This document shows positions 24,326 to 34,624 of a stretch of DNA of 64,000 nucleotides, piece after piece. A program made the translations under genes and the position numbers. The notes under the pieces were generated by a model. It did no database searches. It was not told where the DNA came from and was given only the letters and a program-made list of their open reading frames with translations. The DNA is from Loxodes magnus (Eukaryota > Ciliophora > Karyorelictea > Loxodida > Loxodidae): the NCBI GenBank assembly GCA_946699065.1, contig CAMPDV010000303.1, positions 1 to 64,000 on the forward strand, read 5' to 3'. Position 1 is the first letter of the stretch; every line of letters begins with the position of its first letter.

Positions 24326-26907
24326 TCACTTGATAAATCTCTACTTGTCCTCAACACTCATTATAGTATTAGCCATTACGCAGTTCTAAAATGATAAGCC
24401 ATAGTCAGCATATACTTTGCTCCAGTCAGTCTAAATAAATGTGGTAAATTTGAACTTACCTGTTATTAGTTATTTGCTTATTCTCCATTCAATATCCTTC
24501 CTATGTTCCATTTTCTAATGTTGTAGTCTTTTGATTAAGGAGCGTAAATACTTGCATTACTTGATACTAACCAATTGTTGTCCCTTGATAATGATAAACT
24601 TCCTGCATAGTCCGAATTGTTTAAGATACATACACATTGTCCATTATTGATATTTCATATTCTTATTGTCTTGTCATATGATCCTGATAAAATATATTTG
24701 TTGTTACTCGAGAATATTACCGAGAAGACATAAGATGAGTGTCCCGAAAATACCTTTGTACATTATTATGTCTTAGAGTTCCATAGTCTCACCGTCTAAT
24801 CATAACTTCCCGATACGATGAACTCTGAATCACTGGATATAGCCACAGCATATACATAACTAGTGTGACCACTCATGGTCTTACAGGTACCTGTCTTGAC
24901 GTCCCATAGTCTCACCGTATAATCTGCACTTCCCGATACGATGAACTCTGAATCACTGGATATAGCCACAGCATATACATAATGTGTGTGACCACTCATG
25001 GTCTTACAGGTACCTGTCTTTACGTTCCATTGTCTCACCGTATAATCTGCACTTCCCGATACGATGAACTCTGAATAACTGGATATAGCCACAGCATATA
25101 CAGAACTAGTGTGACCACTCATGGTCTTACAGGTACCTGTCTTGACGTCCCATAGTCTCACCGTCTCATCATCACTTCCCGATACGATGAACTCTGAATC
25201 ACTGGATATAGCCACAGATAATACAGAATCTGTGTGACCACTCATGGTCTTACAGGTACCTGTCTTGACGTTCCATAGTCTCACCGTCTTATCTCAACTT
25301 CCCGATACGATGAACTCATTGTTTGGTGAGATGGCAACTGAAGTGACAGCTGCTGTATGTCCAGTGTATATGTGTGGGTGTTCCGTTATTATGGATGAGA
25401 GGTTAGCGTTGGAGAGGTCGCAATTGATGAACTTGGAATTTCGAATGTTGTCAGTAGTTAATTTGGAGTTGCTGAATTTACAGTTGGTAAAGGTCGAGTT
25501 AGGTAGATTATCTTTAGATAAATCGATGTTTTAGAAATTAAGTTGAGTAAATTAGTAATTGATGCAATTTAAGATAATTTAAGTATTGGCTTCTACTTAA
25601 GATAATTCTTATTACGATTTACATGTCTGTAAAATCTAATTTAACTTTTCTTATATTTATTTGTCAGTTACTTATGTTAATTTTAACAAGATTTGAGCTT
25701 AATCAATTAATCCTGATTTATTTAACGGATTGTATTTTAAAGTTTATATATTGAAATTCTCATCTTTTATTTGGTTTAAGAACTAATTTAAATTTTCGTA
25801 AGTTAGATTTGAGAAATCAGATATTACATACTTGATCAAGATCTATTATTCTTAACATACTTAAATTACTTGGCTTTCAAATTTAAAATCATTCTAGAGA
25901 TGTAATAATTTTTATTCGATTGCTTAAGCTAACTCTCTGACTTCGATTATTTATCTCTCTTTTTATGAAATATCTAATTTAACTAAAACATCTTTAACAT
26001 GAACTTATTAGTTTCGTTATTGTTAATCAATTTCTTGGTCTTAATTTGATTACTGAATATTTTAAGATTCTTAAATAAGCTAATGTTCCTTCATTTAAAC
26101 GCTTGCCTACCCTCTTTAATGATCTACATGCTTTGCTACTTGACTAAGACCCCTTACTACTTTGAATTGCTTGAAAAACTTTTCTACTAACTACTCTGTC
26201 TTATTCAAAGTTAAGTATTTTCCTTTGGCATTCTCTTTTAAATAGCTGAAGAGATTGAACATGCATACTTAGATATTATTTCTTAAAGTTTACATGTCCA
26301 TATGCTATCTCTAATCTCTCTTTAAAATTTCTATTTCTCGCAAAATTTACTTGAATTGTTCTTAAGATTAATTATTTTGTCTTTAATTTCCTTATTACTA
26401 TTCCATTCTTTAGGCTTAAAATTATTAAACATTGTTTGCGTCTTTAAGCTAAGATAAACGCTATAATAGATTTTTTACTTTATAATTTCTAAGGGAAAAC
26501 GAGTCTATTAAAGATTTAAATATTTCCTGAACCGATAACAATTGGATATGCTTCATAAACTATGAACTTTCCGAAATAACTTCTCTCACCATATGTTAGT
26601 AATTCTGCTTCTAAGTGTATTAATCCTGTAACCACTTGAACTACTCATTGATTTTCACTTAATCGATTAATTCGTTTTACTGCATTGGTATGTTTTGTTG
26701 GTCTGGCTCTTAAACTACATGCCCTTGAAACTATTCAGGATTGATGTTAAAAATTTGTTAATGTATTCGACATCTGATTTCTTAATGAAATTAATAAATT
26801 GCTTTAAGACAAATTAAACATGAAATGCAACCACATGGTATTTGCTTAGCTACTCTCTCGTCTTAATCGAATTGCTTTTTACAGTTTGGACATTGATTGC
26901 TATCCAT
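24326..26907 (-). CDS. RING-like / pentapeptide / seven-blade WD40 protein
   Basis: Read with TAA and TAG as Gln, one frame runs from ATG at 26,907 to 24,460, and after removal of a 29-nt intron ends at TGA 24,328-24,326, giving 850 residues. Residues 6-49 have eight spaced ligands, C6, C9, C25, C27, C30, C33, C46 and H49, a RING-like finger with Cys at the usual fourth-ligand His, so a ubiquitin-ligase role is possible. Residues 50-455 are Gln-rich and probably helical or coiled coil. About nine loose pentapeptide repeats follow (460-504), then exactly seven WD40 blades from residue 516 to about 805, a complete propeller for protein binding. In-frame TGA at residues 538 (SGSxDKTVRLW) and 751 (KTIRIxN) falls where WD40 proteins have Trp, so TGA is read as Trp there. 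Inner blades match units of the array at 37-64 kb. Function in the cell is not known; start chosen as the ATG directly before the finger. Confidence 0.85.
24431..24459 (-). other. 29-nt spliceosomal intron
   Basis: On the minus strand the sequence CAG is followed by GTAAGT, and the segment ends TTTATTTAG. Removing 29 nt joins a Gln-rich end of exon 1 to a frame reading TDWSKVYADYGLSF and then about 20 more residues to a TGA. Without splicing the frame gives less protein-like sequence and reaches a TGA at 24,358. Tiny introns of this form are known in ciliates. The call rests on consensus splice sites and frame only. Confidence 0.72.
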
Positions 26908-27300
26908 TTATAAATATTAAAAAAGAATTTAGTATATAGAAACTAATTATATTGAAATAAAAATTGATAAATTATTTTTATTATTTAAAAAAAAGATTTA
27001 ACTTAAAAAAATTTTAAAAATTAAAATTAAAAAATTTTTAAGATAGCATTTTAAAAACTTAAATGTTATTATAAATAATTTAGTATTTTGAATTAAACAA
27101 AAATTTTAAATTAAAACAAAAAAAAATTAAATATATAATTCTAAAAAAAACAATTCTAGAAATAAATTATGATAATCTGAAAATATTATTTTAAGAAAAA
27201 AAAACTTTGCTAAAATATAAAAATAAACTTGCCATACAAAATGCTAATATATTAATGACTTAAATACAAAGAGATAAAAAGTAAATTTGAATAAATAAAA
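26908..27300. other. AT-rich upstream region of the RING-WD40 gene
   Basis: About 390 bp, almost purely A and T, with no reading frame or repeat of note. It lies between the start of the minus-strand gene and the first sequence belonging to a plus-strand retrotransposon, so it must hold the gene's promoter if the gene is expressed. No specific element can be named. Confidence 0.5.
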
Positions 27301-27333
27301 ATTATTAGTACTTCTTTTACATACAGCACTTTT
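27301..27333 (+). repeat. Decayed retrotransposon 5' terminal sequence, copy T2
   Basis: Aligned with the first 40 bp of the minus-strand element that starts at 35,029, this stretch keeps the order ...TTAGTACTTC...CAGCACTTT. Most differences are C to T or G to A, including loss of the GCGCGC run, which became ACATAC. It follows a TAAATAAAA tract as the other copies do. The pattern suggests an old copy decayed by C-to-T changes. Confidence 0.5.
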
Positions 27334-27700
27334 ATAATTAATATTTCATTTTAGAAAAATGTTTACATGCTTCATGATATACTTTTATTATCATAATAAG
27401 ATACGTCACCTTCAATAAATGGGAAATCTTCTTATTAAATATGAATCTCGACTCTTAGATCAAATGCAACTTGTCCTCCTATAAAAGGTCCAAATAAGCA
27501 TAATTATTAAGTCATCAGTAGGCATGGAAGTAAAACGTTTATACATCTTGTGAGAATACTTAAGAAAGTTAGGGTTATCTCTTCCTAATTTGTCCACTGT
27601 TTTTTGTGGTGACAATTTATTGTGAGAGATTACTTGTTATGTAGTATACACTACACCAAATGTTCAATGGTTCTCCTGACAACTTCCTATATCCATTTTT
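27334..27700 (+). mobile_element. 5' untranslated region of a plus-strand retrotransposon
   Basis: This matches the reverse complement of about 34,640-34,989 over several hundred bases. Shared landmarks in the same order are GGGAAATCTTCTTATTAAA, GGTCCAAATAA, TTATTAAGTC, GTTAGGGTTATCTC, a GTGGTG stretch, GAGATTACT and AGTATAC. Because the 34.9-kb copy precedes an endonuclease/reverse transcriptase relic and this one precedes a Gag-like ORF, both are best read as the 5' leader of one LINE-type family. Confidence 0.65.
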
Positions 27701-27975
27701 TTTAATATAAAGATTATTATGGAAATTTAAAAAATTATAACTATAAACAAAAACATATTATAAATCAATTGATCTATGTAAATAATATTTGAAATATTCG
27801 ATGAGAAATGTTTAAAATAAAATATATAACTTAAACAAAAAATGTTGGATAAAATCGACAACATCTTTTATAAAACTCATAAATATTATAAGAATAAGTA
27901 TGAAAATACTAGACCTATAACCACATCATCTTTAAAAAAAATAATATTCTCATTAAACTTAACACTAACTTCCCA

Positions 27976-29000
27976 ATGAACCAGAAAAAAGAAATGAAAT
28001 GCTTCTTAAAAATAATTGAAAAAATGGTGGGAGCTGAGAATGACTTTCGTGACAAAGCTTTCTTGTTTTATGGCTAGGAACAAGAAAAAAAATATGGTAG
28101 AAGGTTTCAAAAAGGGCTTCTATACCACCTCTTTCTAAGCTAAAAAGGAAGAGAGGAAGCAGGAAACCTAAATTTCTAAACACCACACGTCATCTTCCAA
28201 AACCAAACCTTCTTCTTAAACCATATAGTAGCAACTCTAAACAACACCCCCCAGACAACCCTAGAAACACTAACATGCAACAATATCGACTGAGGACCTT
28301 CCCAAGAAGCAAAAGATTAGTAACTTTCAGGCCTAGATTAGGACATTCAACCCCTACATGGACCTCGGAGATCTCAATAAAGAACAATTCTTAGGAATGA
28401 CGAAGGAGGAAATGGTTAAGCTTATCTTAGCATTAATAGGAAAAAATAAAGATCTGGAAAAAACAGATTGAAGAACTAGCTTAAGAACAGCAAGAGCATT
28501 TAGAAGATGAGGAAACCCATGCTCCTAGAAACTTAAACCAGGCTGCAATGAATATAAGAATTGACGAATTCGATAGGCAGCTGGAACAATTATACGAATC
28601 GAATGAAAATATTCATATCAAATTGGAAAAATTAGAGACAAGTGTAAAATAATAGGCTATGCAATCTATCCCAATGGAGATCGAATAAGAGAATAATAAG
28701 CCAATTGAGCAAACTAAAGAGAAATATTTTAGGAAAAAATGTTACATCTGCAGGAGAACAGACCATCTATGGAGACGATGCTGGAAGAGAAAGGAGATTT
28801 AATAGAAAATATGGAATGACCTAACATGATTTTACCCAACCAGGAATGGAGAAATTTATAAGAAGAAAGCAAGCTATATGAAGAGACAACCATTCCGAAA
28901 ACTTGACAGTGAAGGGAGGAGAAGACCACCTAGAGATCAAGTTCCTATTGGTTGGATAGGGAAGTAGGAAGCTTTTAAGTAGACGATCCTTCTTTAACAC
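27976..29000 (+). pseudogene. LINE ORF1, Gag-like with CCHC zinc knuckle, frameshifted
   Basis: Three frames join into one protein-like sequence when TAR is Gln and TGA is Trp. Frame one starts at ATG 27,976 (MNQKKEMKCF) and passes TGA at 28,291. A second frame begins by ATG 28,358 (MDLGDLNKEQFLGM). A one-base change in an A6 run at about 28,458-28,463 moves to a third frame with a coiled coil (QIEELAQEQQEHLEDEE). Bases 28,740-28,781 encode C-x2-C-x4-H-x4-C (CYIC...DHLWRRC), a nucleic-acid-binding knuckle typical of Gag/ORF1 proteins. TGA at 28,827 reads as Trp in a plausible context (LTxFYPTRNG). It lies downstream of a retrotransposon 5' leader and has no endonuclease or reverse transcriptase after it, so the element is incomplete. 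Either frame change could be programmed, but decay is simpler. Confidence 0.72.
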
Positions 29001-29026
29001 TTTAATTTAATTTAATTTAATTTAAT
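29000..29026. repeat. TTTAA microsatellite at the end of ORF1
   Basis: Five TTTAA units in a row directly after the last convincing ORF1 codons. LINE elements often end in short simple repeats, so this may mark a 3' end or a rearrangement junction. Right after it the 15-base word ATGGCTAGGAACAAG, also present inside ORF1 near 28,069, occurs again. Confidence 0.7.
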
Positions 29027-29265
29027 GGCTAGGAACAAGTTCCTTTCCTGTCGCTGAGAAAGTCCCTGGTCAAAGTCATTTTCTGAAGGGAACACTGTCT
29101 TTGAGATTATCCGCTCTTGGTAGGGGCTTGAAGCCTGGCTGCTCATAGCGATGGAGCTCCCTAGCAGCTGTGCCTGGAGCACAACAGGATATTCCCGTTA
29201 TTCCATAAAAAGATAGCGTCGGGCCTCGCAATCCGAAAGGAGTTTCCGGTCCAAAAACTTTTATA
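29027..29265. other. GC-rich structured segment of unknown origin
   Basis: This stretch is far richer in G and C than anything around it and contains potential stems, for example GCTCC near 29,155 pairing with GGAGC near 29,176. No reading frame with known motifs is seen on either strand, and I could not fit a tRNA, 5S RNA or SRP RNA. It may be a retrotransposon leader, a SINE-like insert or a structured non-coding RNA. Its borders are abrupt, with AT-rich sequence on both sides. Confidence 0.5.
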
Positions 29266-29489
29266 GTTGAAATTGATTAATTGCTTCTTAAATATTCGAA
29301 ACTTTAATATTATAGAATAAGCTTAAAATATAAAAAATAACCAAATATAACGAGAAGTCGAAGAAATTACAACTGAAAAAAAAGTACAAATATAAACAGA
29401 TAGTTAAGGTAATATTTAACCTAAATTAAGAATTTATAAAGACTAATAACTGACTAAATAAAATAAAATCGAATTATTAATATTAAAAT

Positions 29490-29796
29490 TTAAATAGGGT
29501 GGAAAGCCCTTTCCTTCGGATGTTGCTTGGAGGCCCAGCAAGGAAACAAAAAATGAGCACGGACGGAAGATAAATCGGAGGAAGAGAAACCAATGACAAG
29601 AGAAAGAAGATGTGACAAGCTGGAGAACTCTGAATGCCAGGAGGAAACTTTCTTCATCATAGGTCAGGGAAATTTACCCATAATCGCATATTGCATCCTA
29701 TGTTTTGGAAGGAAAAATTACAGGGATGTACTGCAGGAAGAGAAAACAAGGATAGAGAGACATTAAAAAAAATTTCTACATTAAATAAAATTAATT
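29490..29796 (-). mobile_element. 5' region of a minus-strand retrotransposon, truncated
   Basis: Read on the minus strand from terminal copy T3, this contains CGATTATGGGTAAATTTCCC and ATGATGAAG, the landmarks seen after copy T1 at 21.9-22.2 kb. A GC-rich end near 29,500-29,545 could form a hairpin. No ORF follows on the minus strand before the GC-rich segment at 29,265, so the copy is truncated. A plus-strand frame at 29,634-29,837 crosses this region and the terminal copy and is not a gene. Confidence 0.55.
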
Positions 29797-29836
29797 TAAA
29801 GAGTTGCGCACCAACGAGAGTGCTACGCGCTCTATA
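29797..29836 (-). repeat. Retrotransposon 5' terminal sequence, copy T3
   Basis: The reverse complement differs from copy T1 (21,679-21,718) at only three of 40 positions. It is flanked outside by AAATTTTTTTTAAATTTAAATAAATAA, a run of AT-rich words also present just left of copy T1. The pair T1/T3 therefore looks like an inverted repeat, but the sequence inside T1 and T3 is homologous leader sequence rather than a transposase gene. Confidence 0.75.
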
Positions 29837-30600
29837 ATTAAATTTTTTTTAAATTTAAATAAATAACAATAAAACTTTACTCCCATTAAGGAAAATTAAA
29901 TACTTTTTGAAGTACTTCATAAAATCAAACCAACAACACTTAAAGCATGTAAACAAATCAGATAGAAATTAATATAAGACCACAAAAAAAAATAGAAAAT
30001 AAGCAAAAATTATAAACTAAAATGACTATAATCGAGTAAAAACTGAAACAATGATAATTAAAAAAGAAATTATCAGAAATCTTAAAAGAAAAAGAAATAA
30101 ACTAAATAAAAAAATTAAATTTGTTTTAGATGATAAAAGGCATTAAATCGACAACATAAGAAAGTTATAAAAGAAAAAAAAAACTAGAAGTTTAAAAGTA
30201 AAACTATAAATGCTGAAGAAAGAGTTTATGAATGAATGAATTAACCAATCAATTAATTTACGTGGTTTCACCATTGATAGTTGAACCATAAATTAAGAGA
30301 AAATCAAAAGTAAGAGTATTCTTGGAAATTATCTTATCAAACCAGAATCTTCTAAATTTTCTTTTATTTATTCTAAATTTTTCTTCCAATAGATTCATTA
30401 TATCCTAAACTGAATAATTAGATTCAATCTCCATCATTAGGTCTTTTTAAAATAGTAGAATTCTATTTCTATCTATTACTTTTCCAACTCTTTTATTTGT
30501 CTTTAGATAGTTAAGTTATCAGTTAGTTTTTTCTGAGGGCATCGCAAGTTCCTTTTCACATTTTTTAGAATTGTTATAAAGTTGCTAAATCATATTTTCA
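29837..30600. other. AT-rich spacer, no gene seen
   Basis: Low-complexity A/T sequence with no domain recognised in any frame under either the standard or the ciliate code. It separates the T3 terminal copy from the minus-strand retrotransposon relics that begin further right and may be decayed 3' sequence of one of them. Confidence 0.5.
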
Positions 30601-31560
30601 TTTTTGTCCTCTTGATAAATTATTATAAATTCAAATATGCTCGTTGGATCCTGCTCTATAGTCTTTACCGTTTTTTTCTAATAAGGAAGAATTTTTTAAA
30701 TATAACCCCATTTTCTTTTCTCTTATATATCTCTCAGAAAATTTTTAATGTGACAATCTATTTCTTTTCTTTTGATTACTTGTAGAGTTCGTATCAGATT
30801 TTCGAATTTGTAATTTTCTCACACTATTTCTTCAAGCCTGAGTTTAAGAAGGCTTATTTTTATTAGTTATTACTGATAATTACGTTCGTGATATTTTCTA
30901 TTAACTATTCTCTTTCTTCTTTGTATTATCTGCAATCTTCTATTATATGGATCTCATCTACCTTTCTATAATTGCAGAATTAAAATGCTTCACTCATCTA
31001 TTAGATTTTTTTCTTTTTTTTCATTGTTTATTCTGCTCCATTACATTTGGCCCATAGCATAAATAAGTATCATATTTTCTGTTTTCTGTGTTTGTTGAAT
31101 CTTGGATAGTTTGGTATTCCTTGTATGAATTGTTCAATTAATTCACTCTAATTTTTTGCAGGTGATCATATTCTACATTCGTGTAATGGAATTTACATCA
31201 TTATGGAACTTTATCGCTTTTTATTACTAATTTTTCATCTATTCCTTTTCATTTTTCTTGTATTATTATTTCGTCATTGAGCTGCAGTGCCTCCATTACC
31301 TTCCTTGAGTTATGTTTCAAATATATAGTTATTCCTCTTTGTTAATTGACATATTCATCCATCCAATGTTGATTCTTAGCTTAGGAACAATTTTATTCTG
31401 AACATTATCATACGTTATCACATGTAATTTTGTAGTTTAAGGAAAATCAGTTCATTCTCTAGGATTTCGTTTTATGCTCAAAAAGGTCCATCTACTACAG
31501 CTCTTAATGATCTAATCTGCATGATTTCCAATTAATTAATTAATTAATTGAAATATAATA
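30600..31560 (-). pseudogene. Degenerate ORF remnant, probably of a retrotransposon
   Basis: On the minus strand a series of protein-like stretches can be read with TAR as Gln and TGA as Trp, for example RGITIYLKHNSRKVMEAL, and, after a frame change, FCNYRKVDEIHIIEDCRQY near 30,930-30,990. The last resembles the Cys/His motif found at the C-terminus of some LINE reverse transcriptases, with one Cys replaced by Arg. I cannot assign the remainder. It lies downstream of the 31.6-34.6 kb reverse transcriptase relic, so it could be a C-terminal piece of the same or another copy. Confidence 0.4.
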
Positions 31561-31649
31561 TTTTCAATATTTAAGTATAGTGAGACATAGTTGCAATAGA
31601 TATAGTTTAGACTATAAATATTATAAATATGTTGAAAGATAAAAGTTTA

Positions 31650-34601
31650 TAAATTTCAATCAAGTTTTTTCTTGTTCTTTCTCTATCATATATTTTTATT
31701 TATTTTCTTGATTCAATTTTTCTTTTTTTCCTTCTAGAAACTCTTCTAACAACTCATTTTGTAGTTTAAACATTTCAAGACGCTTTTTTAGTAATTTGGA
31801 ATTAAAATTTTTGATTAATTTGTCTATTTTAGGAATTTGATTTTTTGAAAAATGTTTGTTTATATAGTTTTAGTCATAAAGAATTAATTTCTTTTTGTCT
31901 TTTTCTTTAAGAGCTTTATGAATTTCGAACTCCTCAATAATATCTGCATTTTATTAGCAATAAAAAATAAGATCAGTTTCATCAAAATCTTAGCCACATA
32001 AGCAAATAATGCTATATCTAACGTTAATGTAACGATTACTGAGTTCTTATTGAAAATTATAAGAAAAATTTCTTAGTTTATAGATGAAAATAGTCTCTCT
32101 AATATAGTGTTTATTATATTTAGTGTAAGTATTTTCAGGAAATACACTTAAATTATTTTCTATTTAGTCTATAATTCTTTTTGCTGTTGGCATAAGTGTA
32201 TTTATAGAGAGACATTCCATTAAGAATTTATGTTTTATTTTTTATTCCGTGAGTTTATAAAAATCCATATTATTCTAAACATGTGACATGTCAAAATTAT
32301 ACAAATTGATAAATTTCTTTATGTGTTTCTAGTATGGTAAATTAAATTTAGTGTCTTTTTCTAATAAAAAGCTGTGTCCTAGTTAGGATTTTCTTTGCTG
32401 TATTATATTACTTTTTAATAAAAGTGCATTAACTTTTGGGTTACCTTATGTGTAAAAGGAAGCCAGTTTAAGTCAATAAAGCATGAATCATTGAATGTGA
32501 ATTCTTAAGATCTAAACGCCTATCTTGAAATAAACCTTTACGATTTTGTTATCTTGTTTTTTATTCCTCTAATTCCAGAAATAGTAGCTAACGGAGTAAT
32601 ATCACTTCCATATTAAACTTTAGGCAAAATAAAAGTTCTATAAAGAATTTTGAAGCTGAGAGGGGATACTAAAACATATTTAGAAAGTATTACAGTAGCT
32701 TTTTAAATTGCTACTCTATGTTTGGTAGCTACTGCTGTACAATGTAATTTGTAATTTTATTTTATTCCTAACTAATATCCTAAATAGTTAACTTCATCTT
32801 TTTAAGCAATTTAAATTCCATTGAACTTTAGAGTAATAGAAGGTTAGCTTTCTTTTCATTTTTTTTCAAGAATTCTATTACTTCACATTTATCTACATTA
32901 ATTGTAAGTTTTATTAAATCAAAAACTGTAGATGTAGCTTGTAATAATTTTTTGCCATTTTTCTAGGAAGAGGACAATTAGATTAAGTCGTCAGTAAAGG
33001 CTCGTACTACGAAAGTTTTAGATAAGATTTGAAATCCTAATTTCTTCTGATTATCTTCTAAATATCTTATAACAATATCATAGTATAAAATTACAAGTAC
33101 AGATGCTTGGCTACTTCCTTATAATACTTTATTGTTATATTTAATTGTTCTTGTAAGATATCCATCAATTATAAACTTAGCCTCAACATTATCATAAAAA
33201 GATTCTAATGCCAATATTAGGTCAAAGGTAAATTAAGTCTTCTAAGATGATCAAAAAGTAATTTCCGAGATATGTTATCAAACATTTTTTCTACATCTAT
33301 TAAAGTAGCAATTAATTACTTTTTAAGAGATTATCTACGATGCAAGTTTCTAATTTACTAAATAGTTCAAATTTGCTAAGTAGTGGAGCCTTTATGAATA
33401 AATCCAAATTAGGCTGGATGTAAAATGTTTCTTTCATAAATATAATTTTAAAGTTGTTATGCTAGCGCTTTATCATAAATTTTAATTAGACAGTTCAATA
33501 AAGCGATAGGTTGTCAATTACATTAATTATTTTTGTTTCCCTTTTTGAAAATCGGAAGAATGTTTATTTTTTTCATTGCATTAGGTTTTTTAAATGTTCT
33601 AAGCATGTTTTTAATGAAACCTGTAATAATTTAATGCAAATCTTAATCTCCATATTTAATAAGCTCAGCTTTTAGACCCTCATTACCTGTAGCTTTATTA
33701 TTTGCAAGCTAAGATATAATTTTTTTAATTTCAAATAATGCAAAAAGAGGCATATTTTATAAATGACTTAATTCCTAATTTAAGATAAAAGATTTATTTC
33801 TAAATATTCCATCTATTTTTCTATTTGAGAAGTAAAAATCTATCTTACTTATTTTCGAATGTTTATCAAAAACGTTGGTTTCTCAATTTTCAATAAATTG
33901 CTGTTTTTATTTAAAGTTAAAATTCATCTAATTAAGAATTTTTGGGTTTATTAGATTCTAAGCTTGTTTAAACATTATTTAAGCATTTTTGTTAAGATCT
34001 TTATGTTTTTCCTTAGCTTTTTCTTTTTTTTTCATTTCCAAAATTTGTGAAGATAATGTTTATGAGATTAAATTTTAAGCTAGTAAAGTTTGATAACTTC
34101 TTAATTATGACATCCATACAAAGCTAATGCGTTCTAATATTCAATATTATCCTTTTTTGCTTGAACAAATAACGTAGCTAAGTAACTTGGCAATTGATAA
34201 TAGTTTTTTCTTTGATTTTAAGATCCAAGCGCAATCTTCGCATTATAACTAATAAGATCGCAGTTGAATTGATACTAATTGTCAACATCTTTTTAATCAA
34301 GTTACTAGAATTGATAAAATTATCCCAAAAATAGATTTTAATAATAGTTTCTCGTGTTCAGATCCTATAATTTAGAAATTTTAAAGAGTAATCGTTATTT
34401 TTAATCTTATTCACTTCTTTTTAAATTATAATTAAATGTAATACTTAGTAGAAAATTATCAATATACAAACCCAAATCTTGGATAACTTTATAGTCAACG
34501 AAATCATCAGAATTTAAATGTTAAATTGCCAAGAAGTAGTCATTACAATAGCATTAATTATTCGCTCTATGAATAAATGTGTTGGACTCATAATCATTTA
34601 A
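31650..34601 (-). pseudogene. Non-LTR retrotransposon endonuclease end and reverse transcriptase, frameshifted
   Basis: Minus-strand frames, read with TAR as Gln, give in order: a possible endonuclease C-terminus (DYKVIQDLGLYIDNFLLSIT) from about 34,600; ILPIFKKGN then N-W-QPIALLN around 33,490-33,560, where Trp is TGA at 33,516; GFIHKGSTTQQI-W with TGA at 33,369; motif A (IDVEKMFDNIS, near 33,270-33,305); motif B (VLQGSSQAS, near 33,100-33,128); the catalytic motif C FTDDL near 32,985-33,000; and a thumb-like region (DEVNYLGYQLG, ILYRTFILPKVQYGSD). Both catalytic Asp residues of motif C and the Asp of motif A are kept. At least three frame changes (between endonuclease and RT, near 33,230, and near 32,840) show it is a relic. 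The leader sequence at 34.6-35.0 kb joins directly to the endonuclease end, so most of ORF1 and the endonuclease are deleted. Confidence 0.8.
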
Positions 34602-34624
34602 AATTATTAATTTATATTTTATAA

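Noticed and set aside
25244..25534. Plus-strand reading frame of about 96 codons
   Set aside because: It is the antisense of the pentapeptide and first WD40 part of the minus-strand gene.
27965..28929. Minus-strand reading frames in 27,965-28,387 and 28,729-28,929
   Set aside because: They are antisense shadows of the Gag-like ORF1, which has a zinc knuckle on the plus strand.
29027..29265. tRNA or 5S rRNA gene
   Set aside because: No cloverleaf, anticodon arm or A/B box pair could be fitted with confidence.
21679..29836. DNA transposon bounded by the T1/T3 inverted repeat
   Set aside because: No transposase is seen inside, T1 and T3 each lead into the same leader-like sequence, and a further copy (T4) precedes a reverse transcriptase relic. 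Inverted LINE 5' ends fit better.
30582..30785. Plus-strand Phe/Tyr-rich frame
   Set aside because: Low-complexity translation of AT-rich DNA with no conserved motif.
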